Part shown: piece by piece, positions 45,168-55,266 of the stretch
How the letters are laid out: each line of letters begins with the position of its first letter
How positions within the stretch are numbered: the first letter of the stretch is position 1
Assembly: GCA_027485855.1 (NCBI GenBank)
Contig: JAIXQD010000020.1
Coordinates: 1 to 64,000 of the forward strand
From: Rickettsiales bacterium
GTDB taxonomy: Bacteria > Pseudomonadota > Alphaproteobacteria > G027485855
Length of the DNA stretch: 64,000 nt
Direction: 5' to 3'
The notes under the pieces: model-generated
Databases searched by the model: none
The model's input: the letters and a program-made list of their open reading frames with translations, nothing else
Told to the model about the DNA's origin: nothing
Position numbers and translations under genes: made by a program

Positions 45168-48100
45168 ATGCAATTTAACAAACTGCGCCTGCACGGATTT
45201 AAATCCTTTGTTGAAAATACCGAGCTGGTTATTGAAAGCGGCATGACCGGCATTATCGGCCCCAATGGCTGCGGCAAATCAAATCTGGTTGAGGCGCTGC
45301 GCTGGGTGATGGGCGAAAACTCGCCTAAAAAAATGCGCGGCAGCGAGATGGATGATGTGATTTTTGGCGGCACCGCCACGCGTCCTGCCCGCAATCTGGC
45401 CGAGGTTTCGCTTGAGCTTGATAATAGCCAGCGCACTGCCACCAGCGAGTTCAATAATAGCGACGAATTATTGGTTAGCCGCAAAATCACCCGTGGCGAA
45501 GGCAGCGATTATCGCATTAATGGCAAAGCCAGCCGTCAGCGCGATGTGCAATTGCTGTTTGCCGATCAGGCCACGGGCGCACATTCAACCAGCATTGTCA
45601 GCCAAGGTCAGGTGGGCGCCATTGTTAATGCCAAGCCCGAAGATCGCCGCCAAATTTTAGAAGAAGCTGCCGGCATTACTGGCTTGCATAGCCGCCGCCA
45701 TGAAGCCGAATTGCGCTTGCGTGCGGCCGAGAATAACCTCACCCGCCTTGAAGATATTTTGCGCGCGCAAGATGGTCAGCTGGCGGCCTTACAGCGTCAG
45801 GCCAAACAGGCCAACCGTTATCGCGGCCTCTCTGATCAAATACGTCGTGCTGAATCTGGCCTGTTACATTTGCGCTGGCAGGAATCCATCAGCGCCGAGG
45901 AAACTGCGCTCGCGGCCTTTGCCACAGCCGAGCGCCTTGTGGGCGACCTCATGCTGGTGGTCAGCCGCGGCACAACCGAGCGCGTAGAAGCAGCCGCTGG
46001 CCTGCCTGAACTACGCAATAGCGAAACCGCAGCCGCGGCCATGGTGCAGCGTTTGGTTATTCAGCGTGAGCAGCTCGATGACGAAGCCCGCCGTGTGGCC
46101 TATGCCACCGAGCAGCAGCAAAATCGCATTGTGCAAGCCGAGCAAGACCAAGCCCGCGAGCAGCAATTATTGGCCGATGCGCAAGCAGCCATGGCGCGCC
46201 TCACGGATGAAGATACGCACATCCGCCAAGAGCAAGAAGCCGAGGGCGAAGCTTTGCCCGCAGCGCAAGCCGATTTGCTGCAAGCCACGCAAGAAGTGGC
46301 CGATAGGGAAAGTGTGTCGGCCAACGCCACCAGCGCGCTCGCCGAAGCTGAAGCGCAACTGCGCAGCTTTGAGCGCCAAGCCAATGATTTGAGCAATCGC
46401 CTTAATCAGCTGCGCACGCGCCTCCACGAGCGCCAGACACAGCGCCAGCATTTATTGGCCGATATGGTTGCCAGCGGTGTTGTTGCCGAAGCTGAGGCGG
46501 CTGTTTTTACCGCCGAGCAAAATACCGAAAGCGCCAAAACGCAGCATAGCGCCGCTGAAGCTGCCCGCGCTGCGGCCGAAATGGCGCGCGATGCCGCCCG
46601 TATCGATTTTCAAAATAGCGATAGCCAACAACGCAAATTGCGCGCCGAGAGCGATGCGCTGCAAGAGCTGTTGCAACAAACAGAAAGCAGCCTTGCGCCA
46701 CTGATGGATGCCGTGCAAGTGCAACCGGGTAGCGAAGCTGCTTTTGCCGCAGCTTTGGGTGATGCGCTTTCCGCCCCTATCGATGCCAACGGCCAAGAAG
46801 GCAGCGCCATTTTCTGGCATGTGCTGCCGGCCTATGATGTGCCGCCTGCTTTGCCGCAAGGCGCTATCGCTTTATCCAGTTTTATTGAAGCACCCGCCGC
46901 CCTTGCCCGCAGCCTGTCACAAATTGGCGTGATCGACAATTCAGCCGATGGCTTTGCCCTTGCCGCACAATTAAAGCCCGGGCAGATTTTGGTTACGCGT
47001 GAGGGCGCCGCCTTCCGCTGGGATGGCCTGACTATTAAAGCCGGTGCGCCAACGCCTGCGGCGGTGCGCCTTAAGCAGCGCAACCGCTTGCAGCAATGCT
47101 TGGCCGAGCTAGACAACGCCAGCAGCGCTGCCAGTGCTGCACAAAATACGCTCAGTGCGGCAGAGGCCACCCTTGCCAGCGCCATTGAAGCCGAGCGGCA
47201 AGCCCGCAAGGCCGAGCAAAATGCCTTTAGCGATCTTGACACACAGCGGCGTATCTTGGCGCGCTTGGCCGAGCAAGCAGCGGCCCATAATAGCCGCATT
47301 GCCAGCCTTGATGAGCAAATTACCCAATTTACCGCCGATGCCGAAAAACTAGAAGCCGAGCAAGCCGAGCTGGCCTTACAACAAGCGGCCCTGCCCGCTA
47401 TCGATGCGTTGCGCACGGCCACAGCGCAAGCGCGCGAGGCACTGCATGCTGCCCGCCAGCTGCAAATGGATAAGCAAAATATTGCCAGCCGCCTTGCCGA
47501 AGCCGCCGGCCGTCGCACGCAGCGCTTACAGGCTATCGACACTGAACTGCAAAATTGGCAGCAGCGTCAAACCGGTGCCACAGCTCGTCTGGCCGATCTT
47601 ACCTCGCGCTTTGATGAGCTGACGCACGAGCTGCAACGCTTGCAAGCTCGTCCTGCCAATATTCAGGCCGAAAAAAATGCGGTGCTCTCGCAACTGCAAG
47701 AGGCCGAAGCCAAGCGCAGAGCCGCGAGCGATGCGCTGCAATTGGCCGAAAATACTTTGGCCACGGTCGAGCGCGCCTTGCGCCAAAATGAGGAGGCCCT
47801 CACCAGCGCCCGCGAAGATCGTGTGCGCGCCGAGGGTGCGGTTGCCACAGCGCAAGAGCATATTCGCAATATCACGGCGCGTATTCTTGAAAGGCTTGAG
47901 GTTGCGCCCGAGCAAGCCCTAAGCCTCTCTGGTTTTGACAATGCCGAAGAACTGCCGCCTGCCGAAAAACTTCAGCGCGATTTTGAGCGCCTGCTCAAAG
48001 AGCGCGATAATATGGGCCCGGTTAATCTTTTGGCCGAGCAAGAGGCCACCGAGCTTGAAGGGCAAATGACCCTCATGAGCAGTGAGCGCGATGATTTAAC

Positions 48101-48647
48101 TGCGGCCATTGCCAAGTTGCGTCATGGCATCAGCGAGCTGAATGGCGAAGCCAAAGAGCGCCTGCAAGCCTCGTTTGATATCGTCAATGGCCACTTTAAG
48201 CGCCTCTTCACCGAGCTTTTTGGCGGTGGCGAAGCTTATTTACAGCTCACCAACCCTGAAGACCCGCTTGAAACCGGCCTTGAGATTTATGCCTCACCAC
48301 CCGGTAAAAAACTAAGTGTGCTGACCTTGCTTTCGGGCGGTGAAAAAGCTCTTACGGCCACAGCTTTGCTGTTTGCGGCCTTCCTCACCAACCCATCACC
48401 CATTTGCGTACTCGACGAGGTTGATGCGCCACTGGACGAAGCCAATGTTGAACGCTTCTGTAATGTGGTTGAAGCACTGGCCGCCGAGGGCAAAACCCGC
48501 TTTTTAATCATCACCCACCACCGCCTGACCATGGCCCGCATGGACCGGCTGTTTGGCGTGACGATGGGTGAACGCGGTGTGTCGCAACTCGTGTCGGTCG
48601 ATCTTGAACAAGCCGAGCAAATTGTCGAGCAAGTGGTTGCGGCTTAA
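45168..48647 (+). CDS. smc: Chromosome segregation/condensation ATPase SMC
   Basis: A 1159-residue SMC dimer subunit. The N-terminal Walker A is IIGPNGCGKSNLVEALRWVMGE. Two long coiled-coil arms flank a hinge (about 500-640, with VQPGSEAAFAAALGDALSAP near its start). The C-terminal ABC signature is LLSGGEKALTATALLFA, with Walker B PICVLDEVDAPLDEANVERF. A D-loop and H-loop follow (LIITHHRLTMA). Length fits. Alphaproteobacterial SMC works with ScpA/ScpB. Downstream is an unrelated HD hydrolase gene. Confidence 0.97.
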   Translation: MQFNKLRLHGFKSFVENTELVIESGMTGIIGPNGCGKSNLVEALRWVMGENSPKKMRGSEMDDVIFGGTATRPARNLAEVSLELDNSQRTATSEFNNSDELLVSRKITRGEGSDYRINGKASRQRDVQLLFADQATGAHSTSIVSQGQVGAIVNAKPEDRRQILEEAAGITGLHSRRHEAELRLRAAENNLTRLEDILRAQDGQLAALQRQAKQANRYRGLSDQIRRAESGLLHLRWQESISAEETALAAFATAERLVGDLMLVVSRGTTERVEAAAGLPELRNSETAAAAMVQRLVIQREQLDDEARRVAYATEQQQNRIVQAEQDQAREQQLLADAQAAMARLTDEDTHIRQEQEAEGEALPAAQADLLQATQEVADRESVSANATSALAEAEAQLRSFERQANDLSNRLNQLRTRLHERQTQRQHLLADMVASGVVAEAEAAVFTAEQNTESAKTQHSAAEAARAAAEMARDAARIDFQNSDSQQRKLRAESDALQELLQQTESSLAPLMDAVQVQPGSEAAFAAALGDALSAPIDANGQEGSAIFWHVLPAYDVPPALPQGAIALSSFIEAPAALARSLSQIGVIDNSADGFALAAQLKPGQILVTREGAAFRWDGLTIKAGAPTPAAVRLKQRNRLQQCLAELDNASSAASAAQNTLSAAEATLASAIEAERQARKAEQNAFSDLDTQRRILARLAEQAAAHNSRIASLDEQITQFTADAEKLEAEQAELALQQAALPAIDALRTATAQAREALHAARQLQMDKQNIASRLAEAAGRRTQRLQAIDTELQNWQQRQTGATARLADLTSRFDELTHELQRLQARPANIQAEKNAVLSQLQEAEAKRRAASDALQLAENTLATVERALRQNEEALTSAREDRVRAEGAVATAQEHIRNITARILERLEVAPEQALSLSGFDNAEELPPAEKLQRDFERLLKERDNMGPVNLLAEQEATELEGQMTLMSSERDDLTAAIAKLRHGISELNGEAKERLQASFDIVNGHFKRLFTELFGGGEAYLQLTNPEDPLETGLEIYASPPGKKLSVLTLLSGGEKALTATALLFAAFLTNPSPICVLDEVDAPLDEANVERFCNVVEALAAEGKTRFLIITHHRLTMARMDRLFGVTMGERGVSQLVSVDLEQAEQIVEQVVAA

Positions 48648-48744
48648 TCAAGTCATTATGGCGTAATTATTCCGCAACACTTGCAAAAGACCTATCCGCG
48701 CTGCTAGGTTGAATGGCTCGTTATGCCCGCAAAGGACCCCCCCA

Positions 48745-49380
48745 ATGACCCAAAGCCCCAGCCAAATAAAAGCAGGCCAAAATTTGCCGCTCTCGCCCTT
48801 TATTTTAGAAGCCATTGAGTTTGCCGCGTTGCGCCATCATGGTCAGGTGCGCGATAGCGATGTGCCAAAGCCCTATCTCATGCATTTGCTTGATGTCGCC
48901 GGCCTTTTGCTGCAAAGCCGTTTTGGCTATGACGAAAAACTGATTATCGGCGGTATCTTCCACGATATTTTAGAAGATACCAACACCAGCTATGCCGAAT
49001 TATCGCTGCGCTTTGGTACGGCCATCGCACACCTTGTTGATGAATGCACCGATGCCAAAGGCCAGGACAAAGCCACGCGCAGGGCTAATCAAATTAAACT
49101 GCTGGCGCATAAATCGCCCTATGCCAAGCTTGTTAAACTTGCCGATAAAATCAGCAATTGTCGCGACATGGCCTATAGCGGCTGGAGCCCCGATAAACAG
49201 CGCGAATATCTTGAATTTAGCGCCAAAGTCGCCGATGTGGCCAAAGGCATATGCCCCACGCTCGATGCTATATGGGATAAAACCTATGCCGATACTTTAG
49301 CGCGGCTTGATAACCCTGCGGCAAACAAGCCGCGCAAAGCACCTGCAAATAAAAATAACGCCGACCCTCAGCCGCAATAG
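48745..49380 (+). CDS. HD-domain hydrolase, RelA/SpoT-like (MESH-type)
   Basis: A 211-residue protein. The HD motif is HGQVRD ... GGIFHDILEDT, the H, HD and ED pattern of SpoT-like ppGpp hydrolases. Downstream are AHLVDECTDA, LLAHKSPYAKLVKLADKISN and a C-terminal helix. It lacks synthetase, TGS and ACT domains, resembling stand-alone (p)ppGpp hydrolases. The start at 48745 follows AAAGGA. A conserved phosphohydrolase acting on another nucleotide is an alternative. After smc in the same direction. Confidence 0.82.
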   Translation: MTQSPSQIKAGQNLPLSPFILEAIEFAALRHHGQVRDSDVPKPYLMHLLDVAGLLLQSRFGYDEKLIIGGIFHDILEDTNTSYAELSLRFGTAIAHLVDECTDAKGQDKATRRANQIKLLAHKSPYAKLVKLADKISNCRDMAYSGWSPDKQREYLEFSAKVADVAKGICPTLDAIWDKTYADTLARLDNPAANKPRKAPANKNNADPQPQ

Positions 49381-49407
49381 AGTTTTTACTAGGCAAAAAA
49401 ACCTATA

Positions 49408-51198
49408 TTAAAAATCTTCTGCGGGTAAAGCCATAATCACTTTGCCGCCGCTTTGTATCGACAGCAAATAGGCATTCACCTGCGGGTAAATCTTGCCAAA
49501 GAAAAAGCGCATCGTGTGCAGCTTTGCTTCATAAAAGGCTTTTTCGTCGGTGGCTTGTGCCAATTTCTCGCTGGCCACAAGGCCCATGCGCAGCCACATA
49601 TAGCCCAAAGCCACCAAGCCAAACATATTGAGATAATCCATCGCGCCTGCGGCGGCTTCTTCTGGTTTGCTCAGGCCCTTTTCAGCAATATACATGGTGG
49701 CTTGCTGCAATTTTTGCAGACCCTTGCCAAATAACCCTGCCTCTTGTGCCAAGAGCGGATGCGCTAAATTGGCCTGTGCTAAAGCCGCGGCGGGGTGAAA
49801 AAACTGGCGCAGCAAACGCCCCATCGATGTTGGCAATTTACGGCCAATCAAATCCAGCGCCTGAATGCCATTTGCGCCTTCATAAATTTGCGTAATACGC
49901 GCATCGCGCACATATTGCTCCATGCCATAATCGCGCACATAGCCATGACCACCAAAAATCTGCACACCAATATTGGTGGCATCAAACCCTCTGTCGGTGA
50001 AGACTGATTTAATAATGGGCGTCATCAGTGCCACTAAATCATCGGCTTCGGCGCGCATGGCGGGGTCGGGGTGTTTTTCGTAAAGGTCAAGATGGTAGCC
50101 CACCCATAAACCCAAGGCCCGCGCCCCTTCGCAAAAGGCTTTCATGGTTAAAAGGTTTTTGCGCACATCAGGGTGCACAATCAGCATATCGGCGGGGGCG
50201 GCTGGCTCTTTCGCGCCACTTAAAGCGCGGCCTTGCCGACGGTCTTTGGCGTAGGCGCGCGCATTTTGGTAACTCACTTCTGCTAAAGCCAGCCCTTGTA
50301 AACCCACCGCCAAACGCGCGGCATTCATCATGGTGAACATCGCCTTCATGCCGGCATGGGGCGCACCCACCAGCCAGCCCTTGGCATTGTCAAAATTCAT
50401 CACGCAGGTTGATGAGGCTTTAATACCCATTTTATGTTCAATGCTGCCGCAGCGCACGCCATTAGATGGCCCAACAGTGCCGTCCTCATTTGGCAAAAAC
50501 TTCGGCACCACAAATAAGCTAATGCCTTTAGTGCCCGCGGGTGCATCGGGCAATTTAGCTAAAACCAGATGCACGATATTTTGCGTAAGGTCGTGCTCGC
50601 CAGCTGAAATAAATATTTTGGTGCCGCTGATAGCAAAAGCCCCATCGGCTAAAGGCTCGGCCTTGGTGCGAATAAGACCAAGGTCGGTGCCGCAATGGGG
50701 CTCGGTGAGGCACATCGTGCCCGACCATTCACCACTAATAATTTTGGGCAAATAAAGGTCTTTTTGTGCGTCTGTGCCCCACATATGCAAGGCATTAACC
50801 GCGCCATGCGACAAGCCGGGATACATGCCAAAGGACAAATTGGCCGAACTGATAATTTCGCCAATGGCAAAATCTAAAACTTGTGGCGCACCTTGGCCGC
50901 CATATTTGGGATCGGCCGAAAGGCCGCACCAGCCCGCATCACGGAACTGCTGATAGGCCTCTTTAAAGCCTTTAGGCGTGCGCACCACGCCATTTTCATA
51001 GTGGCAGCCTTCAGCATCGCCACTTTGATTGAGCGGAAACAACACTTGCTCGGCCATTTTGGCGGCTTCTTCCAGCACGCTATCTAGCACCTCGGGCGCA
51101 AAATCGGCATAGCCGGGCAATTGGCTGAGCGCGGCGCTATCCAAAACCTCATGCAGCACAAATCTAAAATCGCGCAATGGCGCCTGATATGTTGGCAT
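49408..51198 (-). CDS. Acyl-CoA dehydrogenase with C-terminal extension
   Basis: A flavin enzyme that begins beta-oxidation. From ATG 51198 (after an AAAAGGAG site) it is 596 residues. Signatures are MCLTEPHCGTDLGLIRTKA (FAD motif), ISAGEHDLTQNIVHLVLAKL and GVRCGSIEHKMGIKASSTC. The region QIYEGANGIQALDLIGRK carries the catalytic Glu in E-G-A-N-G. A ~130-residue C-terminal domain follows, typical of the long DmdC/FadE5-like group. Probably uses ETF. It overlaps the preceding EamA gene stop by one base and is the last gene of the fatty-acid cluster. Confidence 0.9.
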   Translation of the reverse strand: MPTYQAPLRDFRFVLHEVLDSAALSQLPGYADFAPEVLDSVLEEAAKMAEQVLFPLNQSGDAEGCHYENGVVRTPKGFKEAYQQFRDAGWCGLSADPKYGGQGAPQVLDFAIGEIISSANLSFGMYPGLSHGAVNALHMWGTDAQKDLYLPKIISGEWSGTMCLTEPHCGTDLGLIRTKAEPLADGAFAISGTKIFISAGEHDLTQNIVHLVLAKLPDAPAGTKGISLFVVPKFLPNEDGTVGPSNGVRCGSIEHKMGIKASSTCVMNFDNAKGWLVGAPHAGMKAMFTMMNAARLAVGLQGLALAEVSYQNARAYAKDRRQGRALSGAKEPAAPADMLIVHPDVRKNLLTMKAFCEGARALGLWVGYHLDLYEKHPDPAMRAEADDLVALMTPIIKSVFTDRGFDATNIGVQIFGGHGYVRDYGMEQYVRDARITQIYEGANGIQALDLIGRKLPTSMGRLLRQFFHPAAALAQANLAHPLLAQEAGLFGKGLQKLQQATMYIAEKGLSKPEEAAAGAMDYLNMFGLVALGYMWLRMGLVASEKLAQATDEKAFYEAKLHTMRFFFGKIYPQVNAYLLSIQSGGKVIMALPAEDF

Positions 51199-51665
51199 CA
51201 GTTTGCTCCTTTTAAGCGTCCTAAAATCACCACGGCCGTGCCGGCCAAAATAAGCGCGCCACCCACGGCTATCGACCAATCTAATTGCCGCTCGGCCAAA
51301 ATAAAGTAGGCAAAAATGGGGATAAACAGTGGGTAAGATATTTCAACAATCGCCGCATAAGTGGGCGAGATAAATTTTATGGCATAGTTGGTGCAAATAC
51401 TGCCAAGGCAGAGCGCGGTTATGGCTAAACACGCTAAAAGCAAAACCTGTTTATTTTCTAGCAGCGGTTTTATATTAACCGGCTCGCCCACCGCAGCGCC
51501 AAAGGCCACAAACACCAAAACCTTAGCCGCGCCCCAAACAGCAATATAAGTGGGCACATTGACCACATCAAAAATGCGCCCCGCCATGGCATAGGCAAAG
51601 CCATAAAGCATGGCCGCAATCAGCGGAAACAACAAAATCAGTTTACTTTGGCCGATGGCGTCCAT
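51198..51665 (-). CDS. Small EamA/DMT-type transporter, half-length
   Basis: A 155-residue hydrophobic protein with about five transmembrane helices. Typical EamA features: LILLFPLIAAMLYGFAYAMAG, ITALCLGSICTNYAIKFISP and IVEISYPLFIPIFAYFILAERQ followed by WSIAVGGALILAGTAVVIL. The usual DMT exporter has two such units in ~300 residues; this has one and presumably dimerises. Located between the FadB-like and acyl-CoA dehydrogenase genes in a fatty-acid operon, with its stop overlapping the dehydrogenase start (TGATG). Substrate unknown. Confidence 0.82.
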   Translation of the reverse strand: MDAIGQSKLILLFPLIAAMLYGFAYAMAGRIFDVVNVPTYIAVWGAAKVLVFVAFGAAVGEPVNIKPLLENKQVLLLACLAITALCLGSICTNYAIKFISPTYAAIVEISYPLFIPIFAYFILAERQLDWSIAVGGALILAGTAVVILGRLKGAN

Positions 51666-51690
51666 GGTTTAGGTCTTTAGTTCCTCAGAT

Positions 51691-54021
51691 TTAATTTCTA
51701 AGCGGCTTGCCAGTTTCAAGCATATGCTCCATGCGTGCCACCGACTCTTTGGTGGCCAGCAACTTCATGAAGCTTTCGCGCTCAAGCTGCAAAATCTGCT
51801 CTTCGGTTAAAACTTCGGTGCTGTCATGCTTGCCGCCGGTTAGCACATAGGCCAAAGCCTTGCTCACCACCACATCATGTGGCGTGGCTTTGCCAATCAG
51901 TTTTAAACCCCGCACGGCCAAGGCTAAGGCCGCAGCACCACTGGGCCCCGGCAAGCGATATTCGGGCTTCACCGGTGGTTTATAATCTGGCATCAGGCTT
52001 ATTGCTTTGGCTTTGGCATCGGCCAGTTGCCGCGCCCGATTCATGCTAATGCCGTCTTGTGGGCGCAAAATCAGCAAATCGCGGGCCTCCTGCGCCGATT
52101 TAGACACTTTGGCCGTACCAATTTGCTCAAACATTTGCGCCACGGGTGGCATAAAGCCACCTGCCCGCTTATTTTGCGCATAGGCGCGGGCCAGCATTTG
52201 CGCACAGCCACCCCACGCTGGCACAATGCCTACGCCCACCTCAACCAGCCCTGTATAAAGCTCGGCATGGGCTTGCACCGCATCGGCATGCAGCAATATT
52301 TCGCAGCCGCCGCCCAAGGCTAAATTATGCGGCGCCACCACCACGGGGAATGGCGCATATTTAAGCAACTGATAGGTATTTTGTCCTTCTACCACCATTT
52401 GCTCAACCAATGGCGTTGCGGCAATATTAAGCGCAAATAAGGCCTGACCTAAATTAGCGCCGGCGCTAAAATGTTCGCCATCATTGTAAATCACCAGCGC
52501 TTTATATTGCCCCTTGCTCTCGGCCACTATCTGCACGGCTTGTTTCAGCAAGGCAAAAATGCTGATATCGAGCGAGTTCATCTTGCTATGAAACTCGGCG
52601 CATAACACGCCATCGCCAATATCCCATAAGCTGGCCGAGCCATTTTTAGCCACAGGCTTGCTGGTGCGCTTAATATCGCTGAGCAGCAGCACACCTTCAG
52701 GGCGAGCGACAGTCACATAGCCTGCGCCATCAAAAACCTGCAACGCGCCTGCTTCTACACGGTAAAATGTTTTGCCGCGCACCGCTTGCAGCAAGGGCGG
52801 CAGGCTGATATTTTCTTTTTCAAGCGCTGCACACAGCCATTCACTGCCGATCGCATCAATTAATTCGAACGGGCCATATTTCCAATTAAAGCCCAAGCGC
52901 AAAGCCTCATCAATATCGGCCAATGAGTGGGCGATATCTTTGGCAATTGTGGCAGCATAAACCAAGCCTTGGCTCAGCACCCGAAAAGCATAGCGCCCGC
53001 CCATATCAGGGTAAGATAACAGCGCAACTAAACCTTGCTTTGCGGCATCAACACTGGCTAGCGCGGCTTTTTTTACGGGGCGATATTGGCCGGTTTTAAG
53101 ATCAATCGCTTCTTTGCTTTTTTTGCCACCCTCGGTATTAAGCCGGTAAAAACCACCCTTGCCTTTGCGGCCGGTATAACCATCGGCCAGCATTTTTTTA
53201 ATCAGCTCGGGCTCTTGATAAAGCGCGCGATAAGCATCGTTTTGCGGCAAAGTGGCCAGCAAACTTTTGGCAATGAGCGGCATAAGGTCAAGGCCAACCA
53301 AATCGGTTAAGCCAAACACACCGGTTTTGGGCCAGCCAATGGGCTTACTCAGCACGGCATCGGCTTCTTCAACAGTAAGACCCATTTCAAAAGCGGCATT
53401 GATGCCGGCTTGCATAAAAAACACGCCCAAACGATTGGCGATAAACCCAGGTGTATCGCGGCACAGTACCACGCCCTTGCCTAAATGCTTATCGGCAAAA
53501 TCGGCCACTGTTTTAAGTGCCTCGGGCCGTGTTTTGCTGCCGCCGACAATTTCTAAGAGGCGCATATAGCGCGGCGGATTGAAAAAATGCGTGATGCAAA
53601 AATCGGCCGCAAATGTGTCGCTCTGGCCTTGCAGCAGCAAATGCAGCGGGATGGTAGAGGTATTGCTTGATACAACCGAACCCGCTTTACGTACCGCATC
53701 AATTTTTTGATAGAGCGCGGTTTTAATCTCAATTTTTTCAACGACCGCTTCAATAATCCAATCGCAATCAGCAAGCTTGCTTAAATCATCATCCAGATTG
53801 CCAATGCTCACCAGCTTTGCGGCATTTTTATGCATAAAGGCCGCAGGCTCGGCCTTGGCTAGTTTTTCCAGCGCGGTTTTGGCAATGATATTACGATCGC
53901 GCGCATCGCTTGGCACAATATCAAGCAACAGCACCGGCACACCGGCATTGGCAATTTGCGCGGCAATTTGGCTGCCCATTAAACCCGCGCCGAGCACGGC
54001 GGCTTTTTGAATATGGCTCAT
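51691..54021 (-). CDS. Multifunctional 3-hydroxyacyl-CoA dehydrogenase/enoyl-CoA hydratase
   Basis: A FadB/FadJ-like beta-oxidation enzyme in the alphaproteobacterial domain order. The N-terminal HAD has Rossmann VLGAGLMGSQIAAQIANAG, IIEAVVEKIEIKT and FCITHFFNPPRYMRLLEI, followed by a second HAD C-terminal-like helical domain around residues 345-385. A crotonase domain (about 470-650) includes YNDGEHFSAGANLG and the oxyanion region ALGGGCEILLHADAVQAHAELYTG. The 776-residue length fits. It directly follows the thiolase (stop touching start) and precedes the EamA gene. Confidence 0.92.
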   Translation of the reverse strand: MSHIQKAAVLGAGLMGSQIAAQIANAGVPVLLLDIVPSDARDRNIIAKTALEKLAKAEPAAFMHKNAAKLVSIGNLDDDLSKLADCDWIIEAVVEKIEIKTALYQKIDAVRKAGSVVSSNTSTIPLHLLLQGQSDTFAADFCITHFFNPPRYMRLLEIVGGSKTRPEALKTVADFADKHLGKGVVLCRDTPGFIANRLGVFFMQAGINAAFEMGLTVEEADAVLSKPIGWPKTGVFGLTDLVGLDLMPLIAKSLLATLPQNDAYRALYQEPELIKKMLADGYTGRKGKGGFYRLNTEGGKKSKEAIDLKTGQYRPVKKAALASVDAAKQGLVALLSYPDMGGRYAFRVLSQGLVYAATIAKDIAHSLADIDEALRLGFNWKYGPFELIDAIGSEWLCAALEKENISLPPLLQAVRGKTFYRVEAGALQVFDGAGYVTVARPEGVLLLSDIKRTSKPVAKNGSASLWDIGDGVLCAEFHSKMNSLDISIFALLKQAVQIVAESKGQYKALVIYNDGEHFSAGANLGQALFALNIAATPLVEQMVVEGQNTYQLLKYAPFPVVVAPHNLALGGGCEILLHADAVQAHAELYTGLVEVGVGIVPAWGGCAQMLARAYAQNKRAGGFMPPVAQMFEQIGTAKVSKSAQEARDLLILRPQDGISMNRARQLADAKAKAISLMPDYKPPVKPEYRLPGPSGAAALALAVRGLKLIGKATPHDVVVSKALAYVLTGGKHDSTEVLTEEQILQLERESFMKLLATKESVARMEHMLETGKPLRN

Positions 54022-55158
54022 TTACAGGGCCTCCAGCACTGTAGCTATGCCTTGCCCACCACCAATACACATGGTGGCTAAGGCTAGGCTTTTTTTCTCA
54101 CGCTGCAAAAGGCTAACAGCTTTGCCGGTAATTCGTGCCCCCGACGCGCCCAGCGGGTGCCCCAAAGCAATGGCGCCGCCATCAAGGTTAAGGCGCTCGG
54201 GCGCTACGGGCAAATCATGCAGCACCGCCAAGGATTGCGCGGCGAAAGCCTCATTCAGCTCAACAATATCGATATCGGCAAGCTTAAGCCCGGCGCGCTC
54301 AAGGGCTTTGTGGCTGGCGGCCACAGGGCCAATGCCCATAATTTCGGGCGCGCAGCCCACCACCGCCATGCTGCGAATGCGCGCTAAAGCCTTAAGCCCG
54401 TGCGCTTTGGCAAAATCCTCACTGACCACCAAAGTTGCGGCAGCGCCATCGGTGAGCGGCGAGCTGGTGCCCGCAGTCACACTGCCATCGGCCAAAAAGG
54501 CGGGTTTAAGCTCGGCTAGCTTGGCAGCGCTGGTTTCGGCCCTGATGCAGCCATCTTGCGCCACATCCCCCTCACGCGCTTTTATAGGAATAATTTCCTC
54601 AGCAAATCTGCCGCTTTGTTGGGCTTGTGCGGCTTTTTGCTGCGAGGCCAAGGCAAAGGCCTCTTGTGTGGTGCGGGCAATTTGATATTTTTTGGCTAAA
54701 TTCTCGGCCGTTTCGCCCATGCTCATATAGGCTTGCGGCATATCTTTCAGCAATTGCGGGTTAGGCAGCGGGTTAAAGCCCATCATCGGCACCCGCGTCA
54801 TGCTTTCAACACCAGCGCAAATAAAAGCGTCGCCCGCGCCACTGGCAATGGCACCCACCGCCATATGAATGGATTGCATCGATGAGCCGCAAAAACGATT
54901 CACCGTAACGCCCGCCACGCTTTGCGGCAAACCCGCCATCAAGCCCACTAAGCGCGCCAAATTCATGCCTTGCTCACCTTCAGGAAAGGCGCAGCCCAAA
55001 ATTAAATCTTCTATGTGCTTCGCATCAATGCCGGTTTTGGCCAAAAGCCCACGAATAAGTTGGGCGGCCATATCATCGGCTCTGGTTTTAGCCAAGGCGC
55101 CTTTGTTGGCTAAAGTAAAAGGCGTGCGGGCATAGCCAATAATCACGGCGCTTTTCAT
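54022..55158 (-). CDS. fadA: Acetyl-CoA acyltransferase (thiolase)
   Basis: Completes beta-oxidation by thiolysis of 3-ketoacyl-CoA. The 378-residue protein has the acyl-accepting Cys at residue 90 in NRFCGSSMQSIHMA, the region ALGHPLGASGARIT with its catalytic His, and the C-terminal CIGGGQG with the second Cys. First gene of a four-gene cluster (thiolase, FadB-like, EamA, acyl-CoA dehydrogenase). An intergenic region of 108 bases separates it from coq7. Confidence 0.93.
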   Translation of the reverse strand: MKSAVIIGYARTPFTLANKGALAKTRADDMAAQLIRGLLAKTGIDAKHIEDLILGCAFPEGEQGMNLARLVGLMAGLPQSVAGVTVNRFCGSSMQSIHMAVGAIASGAGDAFICAGVESMTRVPMMGFNPLPNPQLLKDMPQAYMSMGETAENLAKKYQIARTTQEAFALASQQKAAQAQQSGRFAEEIIPIKAREGDVAQDGCIRAETSAAKLAELKPAFLADGSVTAGTSSPLTDGAAATLVVSEDFAKAHGLKALARIRSMAVVGCAPEIMGIGPVAASHKALERAGLKLADIDIVELNEAFAAQSLAVLHDLPVAPERLNLDGGAIALGHPLGASGARITGKAVSLLQREKKSLALATMCIGGGQGIATVLEAL

Positions 55159-55266
55159 GGCAAACTCCTGTCTTTATCGTCTTACTTATATGGTTATTAT
55201 TAGTGGTAAAGACAAAGGCTGAAGGATTGGTTAAGGCAAGGTTACTGCGGTAAGGCCCAGTTAAGG

